DNA of 64,000 nt from Humibacter albus DSM 18994 (GTDB lineage Bacteria; Actinomycetota; Actinomycetes; Actinomycetales; Microbacteriaceae): positions 496,001-560,000 of the forward strand of contig NZ_ATXT01000013.1 of NCBI RefSeq assembly GCF_000421825.1, in the 5' to 3' direction. Positions within the stretch are counted from its first letter, which is position 1. Every line of letters begins with the position of its first letter. Made by a program: the position numbers and the translations under genes. The notes under the pieces are model-generated. The model saw nothing but the letters and a program-made list of their open reading frames with translations, searched no databases and was not told the origin of the DNA. Positions 58,945 to 64,000 of this stretch are shown here, piece after piece.

Positions 58945-60042
58945 GTGCCGCAGCCCGACGTCATGCCGCCCCGCCGCATCGCGGAGCGCGAGCTCACCGC
59001 ACCCGTGCAGCTCTGCCTTCCCGACGGGCGGTTGAACACCGAGGCCGTCGGATGGTCCCGCACCCCGCTGGTGAACACCGACGGCATCGCGGCTCGGCGC
59101 GGCGGCGGCACGCGCGCTCCGTATGCCTGGGGGCGCAACAAGCGCTGGGAGTACTGGGGCGTCACGACGCCGACTCACCTGATCGCGCTCACCGTGTCGT
59201 CCATCGACTACGCGGGAGTCCACTCGCTCTGGGTGTTCGATCGCGCGACCGGCGCCGAAATCGCGGTGGATGCCGTGGTGCCGCTCGCCCGCGACGTCGA
59301 GCTTCCCGGAACGCTCGGTGCCGGTCCGGCACGCGCACGGGCCAAGGTCAAGGGCGGCCTGCTGCGCATCGACGTCGAGGAGGCCGACGGCGGAACGCGG
59401 CTGCGGGCATCCGCTCCGCGTCTCGAGCTGGATGTGGTGGCCGAGCGTCCCGAGGGCCGCTCGCTGGCCGACCATGAGGCCATGGCCGTCGTGGTGCCGT
59501 GGTCGAACCGGCTGTTCCAGTACACGGTGAAGGATGTCGACCGTCCGGCACGCGGTTCCGTCACGATCGACGGCGAGCGGCAGGAGGTGCCCGCGGGCGA
59601 GTCGTGGGCGGTGCTGGATCACGGGCGCGGACGCTGGCCGTACGACGTGCGGTGGAACTGGAGCGCGGCATCCGGCTACGTCGACGACACCGACGGCCGC
59701 CATCGCATCGGCGTGCAACTCGGCGCCAAGTGGACGGACGGCACGGGCTCGACCGAGAACGCGCTCACGGTCGACGGCCGCGTGCACAAGATCAGTGAGG
59801 AACTGGCCTGGGAATACAGCGCCGACGACTGGCTCCGACCGTGGCGCATTCGCGGCGAACGGGTGGATGCCACGTTCACGCCGTTCCATGTCAAGTCGTC
59901 TGCCACGCAGCTCGGCATCGTCGCCACGAGCGCACGCCAATGCTTCGGGCATTACTCGGGCTGGATCGCCGACGACGAGGGCACCCGGCGCAGCATCGAG
60001 GGCCTTCTCGGCTGGGCGGAGGACGTGCGCAACCGCTGGTGA
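58945..60042 (+). CDS. DUF2804 family protein
   Basis: A 365-residue protein matching DUF2804 over its whole length, with aromatic-rich motifs ([52 protein letters not shown]). The family has a beta-rich lipocalin-like fold related to hydroxysteroid or lipid-handling proteins, and its function is unknown. GTG 58945 has GAGGAG about 8 nt upstream. It lies between menF and menG; involvement with isoprenoids or membrane lipids would be a guess. Confidence 0.85.
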   Translation: MPQPDVMPPRRIAERELTAPVQLCLPDGRLNTEAVGWSRTPLVNTDGIAARRGGGTRAPYAWGRNKRWEYWGVTTPTHLIALTVSSIDYAGVHSLWVFDRATGAEIAVDAVVPLARDVELPGTLGAGPARARAKVKGGLLRIDVEEADGGTRLRASAPRLELDVVAERPEGRSLADHEAMAVVVPWSNRLFQYTVKDVDRPARGSVTIDGERQEVPAGESWAVLDHGRGRWPYDVRWNWSAASGYVDDTDGRHRIGVQLGAKWTDGTGSTENALTVDGRVHKISEELAWEYSADDWLRPWRIRGERVDATFTPFHVKSSATQLGIVATSARQCFGHYSGWIADDEGTRRSIEGLLGWAEDVRNRW

Positions 60043-60122
60043 TCCTGTCGCCGCGGCCAGCCGTGCAGCCGCGCACGCCGCTGGGCCGCACGAGCTCCGT
60101 GACACGGCCTAAGCTTGACCGG

Positions 60123-60872
60123 GTGAGTAGGGCCGACCTGAGCAAGCAGCCGTCGGACGTTGCCGCCATGTTCGACGAGGTCTCGTACCACTACGACCGA
60201 ACGAATGCGGTGCTGTCCGTCGGCAACGCGTCGCTCTGGCGCGTCGCCACGACCCGTGCCGTCGATCCTCGGGCCGGCCAGCTCGTGCTCGACGTGGCGG
60301 CGGGGACCGGCACCTCGAGCGCATCGCTCGCTCGATCGGGCGCCCGGGTGATCGCGGCGGACTTCTCGCCCGGCATGATCGCGGTCGGCCGTGAGCGACA
60401 GGCGGGCAATCCGAACATCGAGTTCGTGCAGGCGGACGCCACTCGACTTCCGTTCGACGACGACAGCTTCGACGCGGTGACCATCTCGTTCGGGCTCCGC
60501 AACATCGTGGACCCGGATGCCGCGCTCGCCGAGTTCTTCCGGGTCACCAAGCCGGGCGGCAGGGTCGTGGTGTGCGAGTTCTCGCGGCCGCCGGCATCCG
60601 CGATCCGCTCGGCGTACTACGCCTATCTGCGTTACGGCATGCCGGTCTTCGCAAGGCTCGCGTCGTCGAACCCGTCCGCCTACGCGTATCTGATGGAATC
60701 GATCAGAGACTGGCCCGACCAGCAGACGCTCGCGCGCAAGATCGCCCGCGCCGGCTATGAGAGCGTGAAGTATCGCAACCTCACGGCCGGCATCGTCGCG
60801 CTGCACCGCGGCTTCGTGCCCATGCCGTCGAGCGCGCCAGGGTCGGGCGCCGAATCGAAGGGTGACCAGTAG
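60123..60872 (+). CDS. menG: demethylmenaquinone methyltransferase
   Basis: A 249-residue SAM-dependent methyltransferase (UbiE/MenG) adding the last methyl group to menaquinone. Typical stretches: [32 protein letters not shown] (SAM motif I), [23 protein letters not shown] and [15 protein letters not shown] 60123 is leaderless with TAAGCT at 60110-60115 (7 nt). Its stop shares a base with the start of the polyprenyl synthase (TAGTG), so the last methylation and tail synthesis are co-expressed. Confidence 0.95.
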   Translation: MSRADLSKQPSDVAAMFDEVSYHYDRTNAVLSVGNASLWRVATTRAVDPRAGQLVLDVAAGTGTSSASLARSGARVIAADFSPGMIAVGRERQAGNPNIEFVQADATRLPFDDDSFDAVTISFGLRNIVDPDAALAEFFRVTKPGGRVVVCEFSRPPASAIRSAYYAYLRYGMPVFARLASSNPSAYAYLMESIRDWPDQQTLARKIARAGYESVKYRNLTAGIVALHRGFVPMPSSAPGSGAESKGDQ

Positions 60873-61936
60873 TGCCATCGCTGCCTCTCGCGCGTCGCGG
60901 AACGACGGTATCGAGCCAGATCGGCTTCACCGAGCGTCTCTTCGCCTCGAGCGAGGACAAGAAGTTCGCCGCCGCCATCGACGCGGGCCTCGAACGCGTG
61001 GAGGAGGGGCTCCGTTCGCAGGTGCAGTTCGCCGACCAGATGGCCGACGTCACGGCCACCTATCTGTTGGATGCCGGTGGCAAGCGTGTGCGTCCCATGC
61101 TCGCCCTGCTCACCGCGCAGCTCGGCGACGGCGTGACAGACCAGGTGATCACCGCGGCGCAGGCCGTGGAGATCACGCACCTCGCGTCGCTCTATCACGA
61201 CGACGTGATGGACGAGGCGCTCACCCGTCGGGGGGTGCCCAGCGCCCAGCACGTATGGGGCAACTCGGTCGCGGTGCTCACCGGTGACCTGCTCTTCGCC
61301 CGCGCGAGCCAGCTCGTCGCCAGCCTCGGCGAAGGCGCCATCCGGCTGCAGGCCGATACCTTCGAACGCCTCTGCCTCGGCCAGCTGCACGAGACGATCG
61401 GCCCGAACGAGGGCGACGACCCGATCGAGCACTACATCGGCGTGCTCGCCGACAAGACCGGCTCGCTCATCGCGGCAGCGGCGCAGATGGGCGTGATGTT
61501 CTCCGGAGCGCCGACGGCGTACCTCGAACCCGTCATGCAGTTCGGCGAGAAGGTGGGCGTCGGATTCCAGCTCATCGACGACGTGATCGACCTCTCCGGC
61601 AAAGACGCCGAGACGGGCAAGACCCCGGGTACCGACCTGCGCGCAGGCGTGGACACGCTGCCGTTGCTCAAGCTGCGCAGGCGGGCATCCGAGGGTGAGG
61701 CGGGTGCCATCGCGCTGCTCGAACGGCTCGAGACCGAGGTCATCGGAGCGAGCGAGTCGGACGACGTGAGCGGCGCGGTCGACGCGCTGCGCGAGCATCC
61801 GGTCACCCAGGAGACGCTCGACGAGGCGCACCGCTGGGCCAGGGAGGCCGTCGAGGCCATCGACCCGCTCCCGGACGGCCCCGTGAAGAAGGCGCTCACG
61901 CGCTTCGCCGACACCATTGTCGAGCGCTCCAGTTGA
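60872..61936 (+). CDS. long-chain polyprenyl diphosphate synthase
   Basis: A 354-residue trans-prenyltransferase making the menaquinone side chain (octa- to decaprenyl range, inferred from context). FARM: SLYHDDVMDEA with the first Asp-rich motif; second Asp-rich motif FQLIDDVIDLSGKD; GGKRVRPML binds IPP. GTG 60872 overlaps the menG stop by one base. Position in the cluster and the small residues before FARM (ITHLASLYHDD) favour a long-chain product over geranylgeranyl. Confidence 0.93.
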   Translation: MPSLPLARRGTTVSSQIGFTERLFASSEDKKFAAAIDAGLERVEEGLRSQVQFADQMADVTATYLLDAGGKRVRPMLALLTAQLGDGVTDQVITAAQAVEITHLASLYHDDVMDEALTRRGVPSAQHVWGNSVAVLTGDLLFARASQLVASLGEGAIRLQADTFERLCLGQLHETIGPNEGDDPIEHYIGVLADKTGSLIAAAAQMGVMFSGAPTAYLEPVMQFGEKVGVGFQLIDDVIDLSGKDAETGKTPGTDLRAGVDTLPLLKLRRRASEGEAGAIALLERLETEVIGASESDDVSGAVDALREHPVTQETLDEAHRWAREAVEAIDPLPDGPVKKALTRFADTIVERSS

Positions 61937-62007
61937 GTCGAACGGATGCCGTCATGCACGCCAGCAGCGCTCTCCACGCCGACAAGCACCACGAAAGGGA
62001 CTCCGTC

Positions 62008-63369
62008 ATGACCAAACTGCGCCTGGCCATCATCGGGGCGGGGCCCGCGGGCATCTATGCGGCGGACATCCTGCTCAAGGCGGAACGGGAGTTCGACGTA
62101 TCGATCGACCTGTTCGATCAGCTCCCCGCGCCGTACGGGCTCGTGCGGTACGGCGTCGCGCCCGACCACCCTCGCATCAAGGGCATCATCACGGCCCTTC
62201 GCGAGGTGCTCGATCGCGGTGACATCCGCATCTTCGGCAATGTGCGCTACGGCACCGACATCACGCTCGACGACCTGCAGAAGCACTACAACGCGGTCAT
62301 CTTCGCGACAGGGGCAGTGCACGATGCCGCTCTGGGCATCCCGGGCATCGACCTCGAGGGATCGTACGGCGCTGCGGAGTTCGTCAGCTGGTACGACGGA
62401 CACCCCGACTACCCGCGCACCTGGCCGCTCGACGCGGAGCAGGTCGCCGTCATCGGGAACGGCAACGTGGCGCTGGATGTCGCGCGCGTGCTGGCCAAGC
62501 ACGCCGACGATCTGCTCCCCACCGAGATTCCCGGGAACGTCTACGAGGGGCTCAAGACGTCGCCGGTCACCGACGTGCACGTGTTCGGCCGCCGTGGGCC
62601 GACGTCGGTGAAGTTCACGCCGCTCGAGCTGCGGGAGCTCGGCGAGCTGCGCGATGTCGACATGATCCTGTACGACGAGGACTTCGACTACGACGAGCAT
62701 GCGCGCGAGGTGATCGCGGGCAACAAGCAGGTGCTCGTCATCGACCGCGTCCTGCAGCAGTGGCGGCAGCGCGAGGTCGGGCAGGCATCCCGTCGGCTGC
62801 ACCTGCACTTCTACGCGAAGCCGATCGGGTTCGTCGACGACGGCGAGGGCCGCGTGGGTGCGATCCGTTACGAGCGCACTGCGCCCGACGGGCAGGGCGG
62901 TGTGATCGGCACGGGGGAGATCCGCGAGCTCCCGGTGCAGGCCGTCTATCGAGCGGTCGGATACTTCGGATCGCCGCTCCCGGGCATCCCGTTCGACAAA
63001 CGGCACGGCGTGATCCCGAACCACGAGGGGCAGGTGCTGCACACCAAGGACAACACCCAGTTCTACGGCGTGTACGCCACCGGCTGGATCAAGCGCGGTC
63101 CGGTCGGGCTCATCGGGCACACCAAGTCCGACGCGATGGAGACGGTCTCGCACCTCATCAACGATCTCGGCAACTGGTGGACGCCGTCCGACCCGTCCGA
63201 GGCCGCCATCGTGGAGCTGCTGCGCTCCCGTGGCGTCGAGTACACGAATCTCGACGGCTGGCACAACCTCGACGCGCACGAGCTGGCACTCGGCGAAGCG
63301 GAGGGGCGCACGCGCGTCAAGGTCGTCGACCGCGACGAGATGGTGCGGGTCTCGAACCGACCCCAATAG
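62008..63369 (+). CDS. fprA: ferredoxin-NADP+ reductase, FprA-like
   Basis: A 453-residue FAD flavoprotein of the adrenodoxin-reductase type, as in mycobacterial FprA (about 456). FAD motif AIIGAGPAGIYAADIL at the start, YGLVRYGVAPDH, NADP motif IGNGNVALDVARVL, and ATGWIKRGPVGLIGHTK near the end. ATG 62008 is chosen because the FAD motif begins eight residues later and AAAGGGA lies upstream; the frame extends to TTG 61933, which overlaps the previous stop. It supplies electrons to ferredoxins or P450s and probably shares the menG transcript. Confidence 0.93.
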   Translation: MTKLRLAIIGAGPAGIYAADILLKAEREFDVSIDLFDQLPAPYGLVRYGVAPDHPRIKGIITALREVLDRGDIRIFGNVRYGTDITLDDLQKHYNAVIFATGAVHDAALGIPGIDLEGSYGAAEFVSWYDGHPDYPRTWPLDAEQVAVIGNGNVALDVARVLAKHADDLLPTEIPGNVYEGLKTSPVTDVHVFGRRGPTSVKFTPLELRELGELRDVDMILYDEDFDYDEHAREVIAGNKQVLVIDRVLQQWRQREVGQASRRLHLHFYAKPIGFVDDGEGRVGAIRYERTAPDGQGGVIGTGEIRELPVQAVYRAVGYFGSPLPGIPFDKRHGVIPNHEGQVLHTKDNTQFYGVYATGWIKRGPVGLIGHTKSDAMETVSHLINDLGNWWTPSDPSEAAIVELLRSRGVEYTNLDGWHNLDAHELALGEAEGRTRVKVVDRDEMVRVSNRPQ

Positions 63370-63447
63370 ACCGTTCGCGTGTTCCGTCGGCGCGCTGCGG
63401 TATCGCCCGTCGTGTCACCGCAGCCCCGCGAGCACCGACCCTCCTCG

Positions 63448-63462
63448 TAGGCTGAGCCCATG
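63448..63462 (+). promoter_or_regulatory. leaderless -10 box of the terminal hydrolase gene
   Basis: TAGGCT at 63448-63453, 6 nt before ATG 63460. Confidence 0.5.
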
Positions 63463-64000
63463 GGGGAGTGGGTTCCTGACGTGCTCGGCCGGCCGTTCGA
63501 GCAGCGCACCCTGTCCCTCGGAGTCGAAGCCACCGAAGAGGGCGAACACGAACTCGTCGCCACCCTCGTGCGGTATCGTCGCGCGCCCCGGCTGTCGCTG
63601 GCGGCGCCGGCGCGGGGCGTCGACGTGCTCTACGTGCACGGATGGTCGGACTACTTCTTCCAGACGGAGCTCGCCGAGTTCTGGCACCGGCAGGGTGCCC
63701 GCTTCTATGCGCTCGACCTGCGACGCTACGGTCGCAGCCTGCGTGACGGGCAGACGCCCGGGTTCATCACCGACCTGAGCGCGTACGACCAGGACATCGC
63801 GGCGGCGCTGGGCGCAATGGGGCATCCGCTCGAACCGGGACGCCGCTCGGCGCGTCGCCTGGTGCTCATGGGACATTCGACGGGAGGGCTCACCCTCAGC
63901 CTGTGGGCCGCGCGACACAGGGGCGTTGCATCCGCCCTCGTTCTCAACAGCCCGTGGCTGGAGTTCCAGGCCGGCTCGTGGGGCCGCGACGTGTTGCAGC
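63460..64000 (+). CDS. alpha/beta-hydrolase, N-terminal part (runs off the window)
   Basis: The first 180 residues of an alpha/beta-hydrolase of the lysophospholipase/serine aminopeptidase (Hydrolase_4) type: VDVLYVHGWSDYFFQTELAEFW, ALDLRRYGRS, and the nucleophile elbow MGHSTGGLTLSLWA. The oxyanion histidine motif is HGW. The gene continues past 64000, so the Asp and His of the triad cannot be checked. It is leaderless. Lying just after the men genes it might tempt a MenH call, but its sequence looks like a monoacylglycerol-lipase-type protein. Confidence 0.85.
   Translation, partial: MGEWVPDVLGRPFEQRTLSLGVEATEEGEHELVATLVRYRRAPRLSLAAPARGVDVLYVHGWSDYFFQTELAEFWHRQGARFYALDLRRYGRSLRDGQTPGFITDLSAYDQDIAAALGAMGHPLEPGRRSARRLVLMGHSTGGLTLSLWAARHRGVASALVLNSPWLEFQAGSWGRDVLQ

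Noticed and set aside
63460-64000. MenH (SHCHC synthase) candidate for the missing menaquinone step
   Set aside because: It is an alpha/beta-hydrolase near the men genes, but its motifs are of the lysophospholipase type, and the gene is cut by the window end.

Overview
The window is a 64 kb piece of a high-GC actinobacterial chromosome, most likely from the family Microbacteriaceae. The evidence is near-exclusive G/C third codon positions, many GTG starts, the bS22 mini-protein, an archaeal-type non-discriminating AspRS, a menaquinone pathway, and a large number of leaderless genes with a TANNNT box 6-8 nt before the start codon. I see no rRNA, tRNA, CRISPR array, phage or transposase. The accessory content lies in two carbohydrate-type ABC import operons and in several intergenic repeat clusters.

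Layout. 0-8.5 kb: end of a probable TetR gene, an aldo/keto reductase, a MarR gene overlapping a giant fused two-half ABC exporter, an AI-2E-family membrane protein, a second MarR and a 44-residue membrane mini-protein. 9-20 kb: two importer operons flank one LacI regulator. The first encodes a YtfQ/YtfR/YtfT/YjfF-like system. The second has the order and sequence character of LsrA-C-D-B. Near-identical LacI-type palindromes lie in both promoter regions. 20-24 kb: an ABC-2 permease, a two-NBD ATPase and a TetR gene form one operon, with a palindrome inside its promoter. 24-28.7 kb: quinone oxidoreductase, DUF6325 and SHOCT proteins, a winged-helix regulator without receiver domain, a possible 34-residue leaderless peptide gene, upp and tadA (back to back, start codons 12 bp apart). 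28.7-31.3 kb: repeat-rich spacers around a CDF transporter and proC. 31.3-34.3 kb: KtrAB-type potassium uptake, an ArsR regulator and bS22. 34.4-40.4 kb: glutaredoxin-like protein, Dabb protein, a formylglycine-generating enzyme with an unusual His/Cys-rich insertion, a membrane-anchored alpha/beta hydrolase, AspRS and an MmcQ-like protein.

40.6-45.7 kb is a tightly overlapping cytochrome c maturation operon (phosphatase, ResA-like, CcdA, ResB, CcsB). 47.2-62 kb is a spread-out menaquinone block: menC, menB, menE, menA, menD, menF, menG, a long-chain polyprenyl diphosphate synthase and a ferredoxin-NADP reductase, interspersed with small membrane proteins (DUF4229, PLDc_N), DUF2804 and an M20 amidohydrolase. 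MenH and MenI were not recognised. Together these two regions supply quinone and c-type cytochromes to the respiratory chain.

The features I find most worth a second look are: the FGE with a histidine-rich insertion beside its copper-binding catalytic core; a small Cys-rich peptide behind a near-consensus leaderless promoter; two exact-length copies of a 73-bp palindromic element; REP-like repeats that have become coding sequence in the linkers of two ABC proteins; the shared LacI operators; and the upp/tadA promoter pair in which each -10 box overlaps the other gene's start codon.
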